Shown here piece after piece: positions 50,257 to 61,000 of a stretch of 64,000 bases of DNA (its first letter is position 1; every line of letters starts with the position of its first letter). Made by a program: the position numbers and the translations under genes. Source of the DNA: Desulfobulbaceae bacterium (GTDB taxonomy: Bacteria; Desulfobacterota; Desulfobulbia; Desulfobulbales; Desulfocapsaceae); NCBI GenBank assembly GCA_019163335.1, contig JAFLKM010000028.1, positions 42,080-106,079 of the forward strand, given 5' to 3'. The notes beneath the pieces are model-generated. The model was not told the DNA's origin. It was given only the letters and a program-made list of their open reading frames with translations, and ran no database searches.

Positions 50257-52266
50257 ATGTCTTTTGACGATCAGCCCCAGACCAGTTTTTCGGATTTTTC
50301 TTTCAGCCCAGCCATCCTTAAGGCCTTAGATGATGCCGGCTACGAGTCCCCTACACCCATCCAGTCCACCATCATTCCCCATGTCCTGGCAGGGAGTGAC
50401 GTAGTGGGCCAGGCCCAGACCGGCACCGGCAAGACCGCTGCCTTTGCCCTGCCATTGCTCTCCCGCCTGGATCTGAAAAAGAAAAAGCCTCAGGTCCTGG
50501 TCTTGACCCCCACCCGCGAACTTGCCATCCAGGTCGCCGAGGCATTTCATTCTTATGCCGCCCACATGCCGGGATTTCATGTCCTGCCCATCTACGGCGG
50601 CCAGGATTACAAGATCCAGCTCCGCCAGCTGGAACGCGGTGCGCATGTGGTGGTTGGCACCCCGGGCCGGGTCATGGATCATATCCGCCGCGAAACCCTG
50701 AATCTGTCAGAGATTGACTGCCTGGTTCTGGATGAAGCCGACGAGATGCTGCGCATGGGCTTTATTGATGACGTCGAATGGATTCTCGAACAGACCCCGG
50801 ACAACCGGCAGATTGCTCTCTTTTCCGCCACCATGCCCATCAGTATCCGGCGCATCGCCCAGAAGTATCTGAATAATCCCCAGGAAATCACCATCAAGGG
50901 CAAGACCAGCACCGCCCAGAATATCCGCCAGCGCTTTCTGGTCACCAGCGGCTTTCACAAGCTCGATTCCCTGACCAGAGTCCTCGAGGCCGAATCCTTC
51001 GAGGGAATGCTGATCTTTGTGCGTACCAAGAACCAGACCCTGGAACTTGCCGAGAAGCTTGCGGCGCGCGGCTTTTCCGTGGCCCCGCTCAACGGCGACA
51101 TCCCCCAGAATCAACGGCAGCGCACCGTGGAGCAACTGAAAAGCGGCAAACTCGACATCCTGGTGGCAACCGATGTGGCCGCCCGCGGCCTGGATGTGGA
51201 GCGCGTTAGTCATGTCCTCAACTATGACATCCCCTATGACACCGAATCCTATATCCACCGCATCGGCCGCACCGGCCGGGCCGGACGCAGTGGCGAGGCC
51301 ATTCTCTTTGTCACCACCCGCGAACGGCAGATGGTCGGCACCATTGAGCGGGCCACCCGTCAAAAGATCGAAATGATGAAGCTGCCATCCACCGAGGCCA
51401 TTAATGACAAGCGGATCATGGAGTTCAAGCAGCGGATCACCGAGACCCTCACTGCGGACAATCTTGATTTTTATCAACGCCTGATCGAAGAGTATGTGGG
51501 CGAACATGAGGTTCCAACAGACCTGGTGGCCGCAGCCCTGGCCTGTCTGGCCCAGGGAGACAAGCCTCTGCTACTGAAGGATCAACCTGCACCCAGCCCC
51601 GTGCCATTTGATCGCTCCTCCGCCCGTCCGGGCCGCGGAGGCCGCACCTTCGAGCGTTCTGAGCGGCCATTTACCAGGGAGCGCAAGGAAGAACCACGGG
51701 AATTCCGCGAGGCGCGGGAATTCAAGGAGTACCGGGAGCCAAGAAAATTCACAGAGTCGCGCCCACCCCGGGAATCCAGAGAGTCAAGGGAACCCCGTTA
51801 TGCCTCCGAGCCGGATCAGGGCATGGAACGCTTTCGCATTGAGGTAGGCCACAATCAGGGGGTGAAACCGGGCAATATCGTCGGCGCCATCGCCAACGAG
51901 GCCGATCTGAGCAGCAAGCACATCGGCCGGATCTCCATCTTTGAAGATCACAGCACCGTTGATCTGCCCACCGGCATTCCGACCGAGACCATTGCCCTTC
52001 TTAAAAAAGTGCGGGTCGCAGACAAACAGCTCAGAATTAGCCGCTTAGACGAGTCCAGAACCCCGGCCACCCATCCTCACACGCCGCAGCCACCACAGGC
52101 AACGGCCCATGAGACTCATTACGCACCGCCGTCTGTTCCCAAGGTCGTTCGGAAGACCGAAGAAAAGACCCAGATCCGCGAAGTGGCCATTGGCCGGGCT
52201 CGCCGTCGGGGCCAGATCAGCGCTGCCAAGCCGTCCATGGCAAGAACTAAAAAGCCCAAAGAATAA
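50257..52266 (+). CDS. deaD: DEAD-box RNA helicase (DeaD/CsdA-like)
   Basis: 669 residues; AAGGA lies 8 bp before the ATG. Q motif at about 28-38, Walker A AQTGTGKT (53-60), DEAD at 159-162, SAT and the HRIGRTGRAGR motif. After the helicase core come a dimerisation-like region, an Arg/Glu-rich disordered stretch with repeated REPRE-type units, and a DbpA-type RNA-binding domain (MERFRIEVGHNQGVKPGNIVGAIANEADL). It probably remodels rRNA or mRNA structures, e.g. in ribosome assembly or cold. A family A hairpin precedes it. Confidence 0.94.
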   Translation: MSFDDQPQTSFSDFSFSPAILKALDDAGYESPTPIQSTIIPHVLAGSDVVGQAQTGTGKTAAFALPLLSRLDLKKKKPQVLVLTPTRELAIQVAEAFHSYAAHMPGFHVLPIYGGQDYKIQLRQLERGAHVVVGTPGRVMDHIRRETLNLSEIDCLVLDEADEMLRMGFIDDVEWILEQTPDNRQIALFSATMPISIRRIAQKYLNNPQEITIKGKTSTAQNIRQRFLVTSGFHKLDSLTRVLEAESFEGMLIFVRTKNQTLELAEKLAARGFSVAPLNGDIPQNQRQRTVEQLKSGKLDILVATDVAARGLDVERVSHVLNYDIPYDTESYIHRIGRTGRAGRSGEAILFVTTRERQMVGTIERATRQKIEMMKLPSTEAINDKRIMEFKQRITETLTADNLDFYQRLIEEYVGEHEVPTDLVAAALACLAQGDKPLLLKDQPAPSPVPFDRSSARPGRGGRTFERSERPFTRERKEEPREFREAREFKEYREPRKFTESRPPRESRESREPRYASEPDQGMERFRIEVGHNQGVKPGNIVGAIANEADLSSKHIGRISIFEDHSTVDLPTGIPTETIALLKKVRVADKQLRISRLDESRTPATHPHTPQPPQATAHETHYAPPSVPKVVRKTEEKTQIREVAIGRARRRGQISAAKPSMARTKKPKE

Positions 52267-52299
52267 GGGCCCAAAAACCGCCGGAGCCGACTCACACGC

Positions 52300-52791
52300 A
52301 TGGAAGTCATCATCATTGCAGCCATGGCGGCCAACCGGGTTATCGGCAGTAAAGGCAGCATCCCCTGGCACATACCGGAGGAGCTGCAATGGTTCAAGGC
52401 AACCACCATGGGCCATCCCCTGATCATGGGCCGCAGGACCTATGAATCCATCGGACGGCCCCTGCCCGGACGCACGACCATTGTCGTCAGCCGACAGCCC
52501 GACTTCTCTTTTGCCGGCTGCAGCATGGCCGCAAGCCTGAACGAGGCACTTTCCCAATGTGCCGGCCGTGAGAAGGTTTTCATTGCCGGCGGTGCCGAGA
52601 TTTACTCCCTCGCCCTGCCCTTCACCGACACCATCCTGCTCAGTGTGCTTGAGCAGGAGGTCGTAGGTGACACCTTTTTTCCTCCGGTTCCGGCCCAGGA
52701 CTTTATCGAAACCTCAGCAGAAACCATTCCCGGCCCGCTCCCTTACACCCGCATCACCTATCGCCGCAAAAAAGTCCCCAGCCAGGACTGA
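52300..52791 (+). CDS. folA: Dihydrofolate reductase
   Basis: 163 residues. It shows IIIAAMAANRVIGSKGSIPWHIPEELQWFKATTMGHPLIMGRRTYESIG in the family order, then VFIAGGAEIYSLALP and GDTFFPP; the catalytic acid is Glu27 or Glu28 in IPEEL. It reduces dihydrofolate with NADPH for one-carbon metabolism. It lies 33 bp after the helicase gene without a clear Shine-Dalgarno, so it may be co-transcribed. Confidence 0.95.
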   Translation: MEVIIIAAMAANRVIGSKGSIPWHIPEELQWFKATTMGHPLIMGRRTYESIGRPLPGRTTIVVSRQPDFSFAGCSMAASLNEALSQCAGREKVFIAGGAEIYSLALPFTDTILLSVLEQEVVGDTFFPPVPAQDFIETSAETIPGPLPYTRITYRRKKVPSQD

Positions 52792-52833
52792 CAGACCCGC
52801 AAAGATCAAAGACTTTCAAAAAAGCAGCACTGA

Positions 52834-53184
52834 TTACGGCTTGATATAGGCAAAGCCCTGATTCTGCAAATCAATCAAGCCGACAATGCCCGCCGGAATA
52901 ACCTCACACGGACCCGTCAAATCTTCACGACTGACCTCAAAGCGATGCAGGGCATTGGCACAGACCTGAAATCGCACACCCTTGCCTGCCAACTCCTCTA
53001 TCCTCTCCTGAAAGGGACCGACATCAGCACCGGCCATCAAGGCCACCGCCGGGCCATTGAGCAGGACAAACAGCTCATGCTCCTGACCGGGAATGGCGTT
53101 CAGCAAATTAAGGACATTGTTCAAGGCCAGATTAAAGACCTGCACATCCCTTTGATCTACGTGAAAAACCGCTTTATAGGACAT
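52834..53184 (-). CDS. DsrE/F-like family protein
   Basis: 116 residues from the ATG at 53184, with AAAGGAG 6 bp upstream; the frame is open to 53256 but that start is unsupported. The fold pattern AVFHVDQRDVQVFNLALNNVLNLLN...ELFVLLNGPAVALM...GVRFQVCANAL matches DsrE-like sulfur-relay or uncharacterised relatives. One Cys (in FQVCANAL) is in the place of the catalytic sulfur-carrier residue. It may take part in sulfur transfer. It is convergent with folA. Confidence 0.82.
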   Translation of the reverse strand: MSYKAVFHVDQRDVQVFNLALNNVLNLLNAIPGQEHELFVLLNGPAVALMAGADVGPFQERIEELAGKGVRFQVCANALHRFEVSREDLTGPCEVIPAGIVGLIDLQNQGFAYIKP

Positions 53185-53368
53185 CTTTTCTCCTTTGTTG
53201 TCTGATAGTTTGTTTATTTGATTGCCCCGCGCCTGCAAACCAACCACATCACTCAATAAGACCAGAACAAGCCCGTCGTCCTGGTAATTTTTTATTTGAC
53301 TTTATTTATTTTATCACCTAACATAGCGACTTTATGACGGTCTTGATGAAAACATTGAATGCCAATTC

Positions 53369-53439
53369 AGTTCCTTACGCGTAACCAATGGGGCTTTGCC
53401 CCCGGGCACAAAAGCACTTATCCCGTTCATCGGGGTTGG
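53369..53439 (-). repeat. Hairpin repeat family A, copy upstream of the DsrE-like gene
   Basis: On the minus strand the head CCGATGAACGGGATAAGTGC is intact and the tail reads CGTAAGGAACTG. The arms are GC-rich here (GGGGC/GCCCC). It lies in the 375-bp gap 53185-53559 between divergent genes, with no other feature seen. Confidence 0.7.
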
Positions 53440-53559
53440 ACTTTTCTCTTCTATCATAGCAAAAAAGGGGAAAGACTTGAAAGGGAAGGCAATCTGCCCA
53501 GGAAAATAACGGGCCGATTGTAAATTTTCATTTTTACTATTTTAGCAAAGGAGAAGAGG

Positions 53560-54918
53560 GTGAAATTTTCAATCCAAAAATCGTACAAGGTAATGATGCT
53601 GACTCCCGCCATCTTTGGGATCGGCATCCTGGCAATGGGAACCCCGGCATGCGCCGACGAGGTCTCGGAGTTGAAGGCACAACTGAAGGCCTTGCAGCAA
53701 CGCATTGAACTCCTGGAACAACGCCCGGTTCAAACCCAGGTCGTGACCGCCACCGGCGACAAAGCCCCAGCCCCTGCCAAACCAGTGCAGAAGGGATACT
53801 TTGTTATTCCCGGAACCGAGACCAGCCTCAAGATCGGCGGCTATGCCAAACTTGACGCGATTTATAACGATACCAGCGCCGGAGATAACAGCGCTGCTGA
53901 TCAACTTTTCCTGCCCTATACCATTCCGCTGGACAAAAAAGACCCCAATGATAATCAGACCGTGCTCCATGCCCGTCAGACCCGCTTTAACGTGGGAACG
54001 ACTACCGATACCGCCTATGGCAAACTTAACACCTTTTTTGAAGGAGACTTCTTTGGTGGTGCCAACGTAAATGGCGCCAGCGCTTCTTCAGCCAATGCCG
54101 ACTTCCGGGTGCGGCATGCCTACGGCGAGTTAGGAAAACTCCTGGCCGGTCAGACCTGGTCCACCTTTGAGATTATGGATTCCCTGCCCGACACCGTCGA
54201 TTTCGGCGGGCCGGCTGCCCAGACCTTCAAGCGCCAAGGCCTGATCCGCTGGACCGAACCCTTTGCCTGGGGCTCCCTCCAGTTTGCAGTGGAAGATCCG
54301 AACGCCAGTTTTGACGATAATACAGCCACCACGACAGACGATCAAACAGATGACGATCATGTCGCTGATATGATTGCCCGTGCAAATTTTAAATCCGAAT
54401 ATGGCTCCTATTCTGTAGCGGCCATGGCCAGAGAACTGACCGTTGACACCGGCGTTGTCGATGATTCTGCATGGGGTGGGGCCATCACCTTTGGCGGTAG
54501 GATTCCCACCTTCGGCAAGGACGACCTGCGCTTTCAGCTCAACTACGGCAATGCCCTGGGTCGCTATGTAACCACCCAGTTTAAAGATGCCGCCTATAAC
54601 GCAACCACTAATGAAGTTGAGACCTTCGACCAATATGGCGGATTTCTGGCCTACCGCCATTTCTGGATAGATAATCTCCGTTCCAATCTGGTCTACTCCT
54701 ACGGTGCAGCTGACAATGACTTGACCGTTATAAATACTGCAACCCTTCTTGAAGCTACCAGCAAAGAAATGCAATCTGTTCACGTCAACCTGATCTGGAG
54801 TATCGTCCCCAGTGTTGATCTGGGGATCGAGTACCTGCACGGCTATCGGGAAGTGGAAAGCGGCGATGAAGGGGAGCTCAACCGGATCCAGCTCAGCGCC
54901 CAGTATAATTTCTTTTAG
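53560..54918 (+). CDS. DcaP-like outer-membrane porin
   Basis: 452 residues, starting at GTG 53560 with AAAGGAG 6 bp upstream. A signal peptide (to about ACA|DEV, residue 32) is followed by a coiled coil (EVSELKAQLKALQQRIELLEQR). The rest is a beta-barrel with alternating aromatic strands such as LKIGGYAKLDAIYND, LLAGQTWSTFEIMDSLPDTVDFG and a C-terminal aromatic residue (QLSAQYNFF). This is the DcaP/trimeric porin family, which lets small organic acids or peptides through. It is monocistronic with its own terminator. Confidence 0.88.
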   Translation: MKFSIQKSYKVMMLTPAIFGIGILAMGTPACADEVSELKAQLKALQQRIELLEQRPVQTQVVTATGDKAPAPAKPVQKGYFVIPGTETSLKIGGYAKLDAIYNDTSAGDNSAADQLFLPYTIPLDKKDPNDNQTVLHARQTRFNVGTTTDTAYGKLNTFFEGDFFGGANVNGASASSANADFRVRHAYGELGKLLAGQTWSTFEIMDSLPDTVDFGGPAAQTFKRQGLIRWTEPFAWGSLQFAVEDPNASFDDNTATTTDDQTDDDHVADMIARANFKSEYGSYSVAAMARELTVDTGVVDDSAWGGAITFGGRIPTFGKDDLRFQLNYGNALGRYVTTQFKDAAYNATTNEVETFDQYGGFLAYRHFWIDNLRSNLVYSYGAADNDLTVINTATLLEATSKEMQSVHVNLIWSIVPSVDLGIEYLHGYREVESGDEGELNRIQLSAQYNFF

Positions 54919-54958
54919 TCAGCGCCCATCAATCAGCTCTCAAGGCGCGCTGATTTTT
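54919..54958 (+). terminator. Rho-independent terminator after the porin gene
   Basis: TCAGCGC (54919-54925) pairs with GCGCTGA (54947-54953), followed by TTTTT. It starts right after the TAG. Confidence 0.8.
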
Positions 54959-55143
54959 GCAAATCTTGAAGCGACTTGATTCTCAGCATCCTGCCGCCCG
55001 TCGCCCCTTTCAAAAGAAGGGGGGACGGACGGTTTTTCTTTCAAGGTAACAAACAGGAAGCTCCTGCCAACCCATTTCCCTTTGGAATAAAAAGTTCAGT
55101 CAGGTATTCACTTTTTGAGACGCCCGGACACAAGAATAACGCT

Positions 55144-55803
55144 TTAAAAGAGGCTGGTACCAAGGGATTTGATCTTTTCTATCTGCTCTTGAGCGGCACT
55201 GGTTAACTCGTTAATCAGTTGTTGAGATTCAGGCGTTGTGCGGAAAGTTGGTTTTTGCAGCTCCCCATAGATGATATCAACCGCATCATCCAAAGACAGT
55301 GTACAGATATTGATGACCATATCGTAAAGACGACTGTCCCAGGGATCCGTTCCATAGACCTGCATGCTCCATTTCCTTCGCTCTTCATCATCATTCTTGA
55401 GAACATGGAGCGCCTCTTCGGCAGAGATATTTTCCCTGGCCATCTCTTCCTTCACACGGGTATCGATATCTGCATTGATTCTGATTTTGAGGACATGGGG
55501 GATGTCTTTAAGAAAAAAATGCCCTGCCAGGCCATGATAGACGATATTATCACCTTTGGCATGCTGGAGAAGAGCGGAGCGATAGTATTTTACATAGCGA
55601 TCAGAACCGCCGAAATATCTTTGCAGAACCTTCGGGGCATCATGAATTGCCCGGACGAGCTTGATCTCGGGGATATTGAATTCCTCGGAGGCCTGCAACA
55701 GGATGTCTCGGGCGATACACTCATACCCTAATTTTTTGGCCAGCCGTTCGGCAACTTCTTTGCCCCGACTGTATGATCCTCTGGTGATTGTAACAATGGA
55801 CAT
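55144..55803 (-). CDS. Cytidylate-kinase-like family protein
   Basis: 219 residues; AGGAGAT lies 5 bp before the ATG. It belongs to the cytidylate-kinase-like P-loop family: ITRGSYSRGKEVAERLAKKLGYECIARDIL takes the place of Walker A, and RINADIDTRVKEEMARENIS with NDDEERRKWSMQVYG forms the lid. Compared with true Cmk the GxxGxGKS loop is altered to TRGSYSRGKE. Such proteins are common in Deltaproteobacteria; the substrate is not established. A half copy of the family A repeat lies upstream. Confidence 0.85.
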   Translation of the reverse strand: MSIVTITRGSYSRGKEVAERLAKKLGYECIARDILLQASEEFNIPEIKLVRAIHDAPKVLQRYFGGSDRYVKYYRSALLQHAKGDNIVYHGLAGHFFLKDIPHVLKIRINADIDTRVKEEMARENISAEEALHVLKNDDEERRKWSMQVYGTDPWDSRLYDMVINICTLSLDDAVDIIYGELQKPTFRTTPESQQLINELTSAAQEQIEKIKSLGTSLF

Positions 55804-55943
55804 TTTATCTCCTCTCTCGAGCTAATAATTGTTGAGGCTATCGGAGCCTCTGATTATAGAAAAAGTCGCGAGACTATCACACGATGGGCCCATGGGTCAA
55901 CACAATAATCCATTCAATTTGGACTTTAAATATGGCTTCCCAT

Positions 55944-55988
55944 CCCACCGGTTTGGTGCGAAAGACACTTATCCCGTTTATCAAGGTT
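55944..55988 (-). repeat. Hairpin repeat family A, half copy
   Basis: On the minus strand TTGATAAACGGGATAAGTGT is followed by TTTCGCACC, which pairs with GGTG across 5 nt. The tail is missing. It lies in the 433-bp gap 55804-56236 upstream of the cytidylate-kinase-like gene; nothing else in that gap is recognised. Confidence 0.6.
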
Positions 55989-56236
55989 TCCTTATAATAG
56001 ATTCCAGCTACTATTGCTCATCTCTTAGTGAAATAACGAGGGTTACGGAAGGCCTCGAGGCCTGTTCCATATTCATGGAATATTCAATTATTATTTTTTT
56101 ATGTTGAACATTACGTCATCACTTTGAGTATATAGCCTGATCACTTTTTCTATGGTATGAACATATTCTCCATTTTTCAGGGTGCAAGGAACACTTACCG
56201 CATCTGCTCAAAGCCCTCCATCGCAAAGGAAAGAAC

Positions 56237-57904
56237 ATGTTGAAAAATCTCAAAATAGGTCTCAGGCTTAACATAGGTTTCAGCTTTCTGTTCATCGTCC
56301 TGATCATCGTCGCAACATACGGAATTCTCTCAATCAAGTCGCTCAACAAAGAGATAGCGATCTTGGTTGAAGACCGGATGGTTAAGGTGGAACAGGCGAA
56401 TAAACTCATCTACCAGATTAATATTATTGCTCGGGCTGTCCGCAATGTCATTCTTGACGAAAACAATGAGAATCAGGCCAAGGAATTCAAGCGAATCGCC
56501 GATGCTCAAGCGGGTGTCAACGGAATTCTGGATGAACTGAACAAGACAATTACGAGCGATAAAGGGGCGGAACTGCTGAAGAAGATAACGAGCGACATTC
56601 GCCCTGTCTTTTCCACCCACCTCAACTCGATCATTGAATTTGTAAAAGACGAAAAAACACTCAGGGCAAAGATGTTGCTCCTGGGTGATTATCGCAAAGT
56701 TCAAGCGCAATACATCATCACCATTGATGAATTAATTTTGACCCAGACAAAACTGGCCAAAGAAGCAGGAGAAGCTGCTAAACATAACTCCACCATGGCC
56801 GCAAGGCTGATTTTCATCCTGCTCGCGGCAGCTCTTATTCTGAGCAATGTCCTGGGATTTCTTATTGTCCGCTCCATTACAATCCCGGTCGGCAAGGCTT
56901 CGGAATTGGTTGAGACCATGGCCAAAGGGGACTTCACGAATACATCCAATCTTGATCAAAAGGATGAAATCGGCCGGATGTCAAAATCTCTCAATCACAT
57001 GGCAGCGCAATTAAGCACGATGATACGGGATATTGTTATTGGCGTGAACAGTCTCACCTCTTCCTCGACGGATCTTGCCGCCATTTCCCGGGAGTTGTCT
57101 TCCGTAGCTCACGATACTGCCGAAAAATCCAGTGCGGTGGCAACAGCAGCCGAGGAAATGACAGGCAACATTCAATCGGTATCCGCAGCCATGGAGCAGT
57201 CGGCAAACAATGTCAACACCGTGGCCATATCCACCGACGAGATGACCGTTACCATCGGTGAAATTGCTCAAAGTGTCGAAAAAGCAAAATCCATCTCTGA
57301 TACCGCAGTCCAGCAGTCAAGGCAGGCGTCCAACGATATCGCCGCCCTTGGTGAATCCGCAAGGAAAGTAAGCCGGGTGACCGAGACCATTACCGAGATC
57401 TCAGAACAAACCAATCTCCTGGCCTTGAACGCGACCATTGAAGCGGCGCGAGCAGGAGAAGCAGGCAAGGGGTTTGCGGTGGTGGCCAACGAGATTAAAG
57501 AGCTTGCCAAGCAAACCGCCGCGGCCACCGTTGATATAAAGAGTCAGACCGACGAAATGCAGATCACCACGGCAACCACCGTCAACAATATTGAAAAAAT
57601 ATCTCAAATCATTACCGATATTAACTCTGTGGTGAACGGTATTGCCACAGCAGTGGTGGAGCAGTCCGCCGCCACCAGTGAGATTGCCAACAATATCTCC
57701 CAGGCTTCCCAGGGCATTTCTGAGGTCAACCAGAACATGGTGCAGAGCTCCGTGGTGATTGCCGATATCACTCGCGACATTGGCTCCATCCACCAGCAGT
57801 CCACCCAGGTTGGTGATGGCTCCCATCATGTGCAGGAAAGTGCCAAAAATCTGGCTGAACTGGCCGCCCAACTGGAGGTGCTGGTGCTGCAATTCAAGGT
57901 TTGA
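56237..57904 (+). CDS. Methyl-accepting chemotaxis protein with four-helix-bundle sensor
   Basis: 555 residues; AAAGGA lies 8 bp before the ATG. TM1 (about 11-33), a periplasmic four-helix bundle (4HB_MCP type, about 35-185), TM2 (about 190-212), HAMP (about 213-265) and the signalling domain with tip [25 protein letters not shown] cut as in other members. It ends without a CheR-binding pentapeptide. The sensor differs wholly from that of the receptor at 11.9-13.8 kb, so the two likely sense different cues. Confidence 0.93.
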   Translation: MLKNLKIGLRLNIGFSFLFIVLIIVATYGILSIKSLNKEIAILVEDRMVKVEQANKLIYQINIIARAVRNVILDENNENQAKEFKRIADAQAGVNGILDELNKTITSDKGAELLKKITSDIRPVFSTHLNSIIEFVKDEKTLRAKMLLLGDYRKVQAQYIITIDELILTQTKLAKEAGEAAKHNSTMAARLIFILLAAALILSNVLGFLIVRSITIPVGKASELVETMAKGDFTNTSNLDQKDEIGRMSKSLNHMAAQLSTMIRDIVIGVNSLTSSSTDLAAISRELSSVAHDTAEKSSAVATAAEEMTGNIQSVSAAMEQSANNVNTVAISTDEMTVTIGEIAQSVEKAKSISDTAVQQSRQASNDIAALGESARKVSRVTETITEISEQTNLLALNATIEAARAGEAGKGFAVVANEIKELAKQTAAATVDIKSQTDEMQITTATTVNNIEKISQIITDINSVVNGIATAVVEQSAATSEIANNISQASQGISEVNQNMVQSSVVIADITRDIGSIHQQSTQVGDGSHHVQESAKNLAELAAQLEVLVLQFKV

Positions 57905-57991
57905 TCCCCTTGTTTTGCGTGTTTTCCACTTGCAAGGAGCTCTTGCAAAAGCACTCTGCTGTTGTCGATTTGAATGTTTATTCTGCTCTGT

Positions 57992-58043
57992 CAGGCTGAA
58001 GACTGATGGCTAAAGGCCTTCAGTCTTCAGCCTGGTTTCTTTT
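57992..58043 (+). terminator. Terminator after the second chemoreceptor gene
   Basis: A perfect 15-bp stem CAGGCTGAAGACTGA (57992-58006) with its complement (58020-58034), followed by GTTTCTTTT. It ends 24 bp before the next start. Confidence 0.75.
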
Positions 58044-58067
58044 CATCATCCCCGGGGGAGTCCATCC

Positions 58068-61000
58068 ATGAACCTTGGCGCCAGGATTTTATTTCTTCTG
58101 CTTGTCACCTGCTTCTCGGCAACCCTCTCCCCGGAGCTTTTACGGGCGGAACAACCGGCCGTCAGAATTCCCACCCCCCTCACTCCCTGGATCGACTGGG
58201 TGCTCCATGGCCATGAAGAGGAACGGCTTTGCATTCCGTCCTTCAATGACGCATCCAGCCTCCGTTGCGACTGGCCGGCCCAGCTTATTCTGCAGGTCAC
58301 CCCTCAAGGCGGCACTTTCCGGCAGCAATGGCTTGTCCAACATGAACGCTGGCTTCAGCTTCCCGGCGACACCGACCACTGGCCGATGGATGTCAAGATG
58401 GACGGCCAGAGCGCCCTGGTCATGGATCAAGATGGCGCCCCGAGGATCAGGGTCAACGCCGGTTCCCATGAAATCAGCGGTCGCTTTCAGTGGACAAGCC
58501 TTCCCGAATATCTCCCCGTTCCGCCCCACAGCGGCCTTATTTCGCTGATCTTGAACGGTCAGGGCGTTGACTTCCCCAATTTCGACACCAACGGCCGACT
58601 CTGGTTCCAGGCCGCAAAGGGGCAGCCGGAAAAGATGGAAAACAGCTTGAGCCTGCAGGCCTTTCGTCTGCTGGATGACACCATCCCGGCCCAGATGACA
58701 ACCCTGCTCAAACTCGACATCGCCGGGGCCGCCCGCGAGATCGTCACCGGCCCCCTCTTTGCTCCCAGCCAGGCCATCCCGCTTTCTATCACAGCTACTC
58801 TTCCCGCAAAACTTGAGGCCGATGGCCGCCTACGCATCCAGGTGCGCCCCGGACAGTGGGAGATCAGGGTTATCAGCAGATTTGTCGGCCCGCTGAGCAG
58901 CTACCAGTGGCTCCGGCCGGAGGATCCGTTCTGGCCCGCCGAAGAGATCATTGCCTTTCAAAGCCGCCCCGACCTGCGAAGCGTTGAGACGGGCGGCATT
59001 ACCGCCATTGATCCGCAACTGACCTCCATGCCCCACGAATGGCGCGCCTTTCCCGCCTTCCGGATGCTTCCCGGAGAGTCCATGCAGATCAAGGAAACCA
59101 GACGCGGCGCGGCACTGCCTCCCCCGGATCAACTAAGCCTCCAGCGCAACCTCTGGCTCCGTTTTGATGGCACGGGCTACACCATCCAGGACACGATCAG
59201 CGGTCAGAAGAATAACGGCTGGCGCCTCGAGATAGCACCACCCCTGACCCTCGGGCGGGTGGTGGTCAACGGGCAGGAACAGTTTATCACCCAACGGGCG
59301 GGAAGCGACAAGGCCGGCGTGGAGGTGCGGGAAGGACAGGTCCAGCTGACAGCGGACAGCACCCTGGCCGGAAGTCATTCCGCCCTGATTACCACCCTGC
59401 CCGCCACCGGCTGGGATCATGATTTCCAGCAGGTAGCCGCCACCCTGAACCTGCCGCCCGGCTGGAAGCTCCTCAATGCCACCGGCATCGACTCCATTGC
59501 CGCATCCTGGGTTAACCGCTGGAGCCTGCTCGATTTCTTCGTGGTCATCATCTTTACCCTGGCCATTGCCCGGCTCTACCGACAACCGACGCTCACCATC
59601 ATCGCCTTCTGCTCCTTTATCCTCAGCTATCACGAATCCGGCGCGCCCCGCTGGGTCTGGCTGGCCATTCTCGCCGGGGTGGCCCTGCTCCGCTATCTGC
59701 CGCCCGGGAAATTCCGCCAGATCATCAAGGGATATCAGGCCCTGACCATCCTCACCCTGATCCTTGTCGCCATCCCCTTTGCCATCAATCAGTTACGGGT
59801 GGGGATTTACCCCCAGCTGGAAAAACCCTGGCAGTCCATGGCGGATCTCACCGCCCGCAAAGCGCCGGCAGCAGCGCCGGCCCCGGCGGCCCTTGCCGAC
59901 AGGATGGCCCAAAACGCCGAAGTGCTTGAGGAGTCAGACGCGGTGAAAAGTGTCCAGTCCACGGAAATGATCGCCGGCAGCATGGCCCCGCCCGCGCCCA
60001 AGCTCAAAGGTAGAGCCGCTCCCGGCGGCTATTCCTCCCAAAGTCAGGCCCAGCAATATGACCCGAAAATGCTCCAGCAGACCGGGCCCGGACTGCCGGC
60101 CTGGCAGTGGACGGCCATCCCCATGCACTGGAGCGGCCCGGTGGAGCGGAATCAACAGATACGCCTGACCCTGATCGGCCCCCGCACCAACCTCGTCCTT
60201 GCCTTTTTACGGGTGCTGCTCATGGGCCTGCTGGCAGCCGGGATGTTCAATATCAGCTGGCGTCCCGGCAGAGGCTGGACCTTACCGCCCTGGAAAACCC
60301 TGCTTATGCTGCCACTTCTGCTCGGGTTTCTGTCCGGCGTTAGTCCCTGTCAGGCTGGGGAGATTCCGTCTCCGGAGATGTTCGAGCAGCTGCGCGCCCG
60401 ACTTCTGGAGAAAGCCGACTGTTTTCCGGGCTGCGCCAACCTTGCCGATCTCGCCGTCACCATCACTCCTGAGTCTCTCAGCCTGAGCCTGCAGGTGGAC
60501 AGCCAGATTGATACCGCCATTCCCCTGCCCGGCAACGGCAGTCACTGGCTGCCACAGCAAGTTCTGCTCGATGACAAACCGGCAACGGCCTTGTTCCGCA
60601 GCGAAGAGCAGCTGTGGATTCTGGTTCCGGCCGGTCGCCATGCCTTCCGGCTGTCCGGCAATCTGCCTCGGCAGAACAGCATCCAGCTGCCCCTGCCGCT
60701 GCATCCCAATCATACCACCAGCACCGCCAGAGGCTGGGTCGTTGAAGGCATCGAGAACGGCGTCGCCGACACCCAGCTCCAGTTCAAACGAATTCTGAAC
60801 AAGGAAGACATCGCCAGCCAGCCCATGGAGGCCGGGGTTCTGCCCCCCTTCGTCCTTATTGAGCGCACCCTGCTCCTGGGCCTGACCTGGAAGGTCGAGA
60901 CCAGAATAAGCCGGATGAGCCCGGAAGGTGCTGCAGTCGTCCTTGATATCCCGCTTGTTCCCGGAGAATCGGTGGTCACCGAAGGAGTCCGGGTGCAGGA

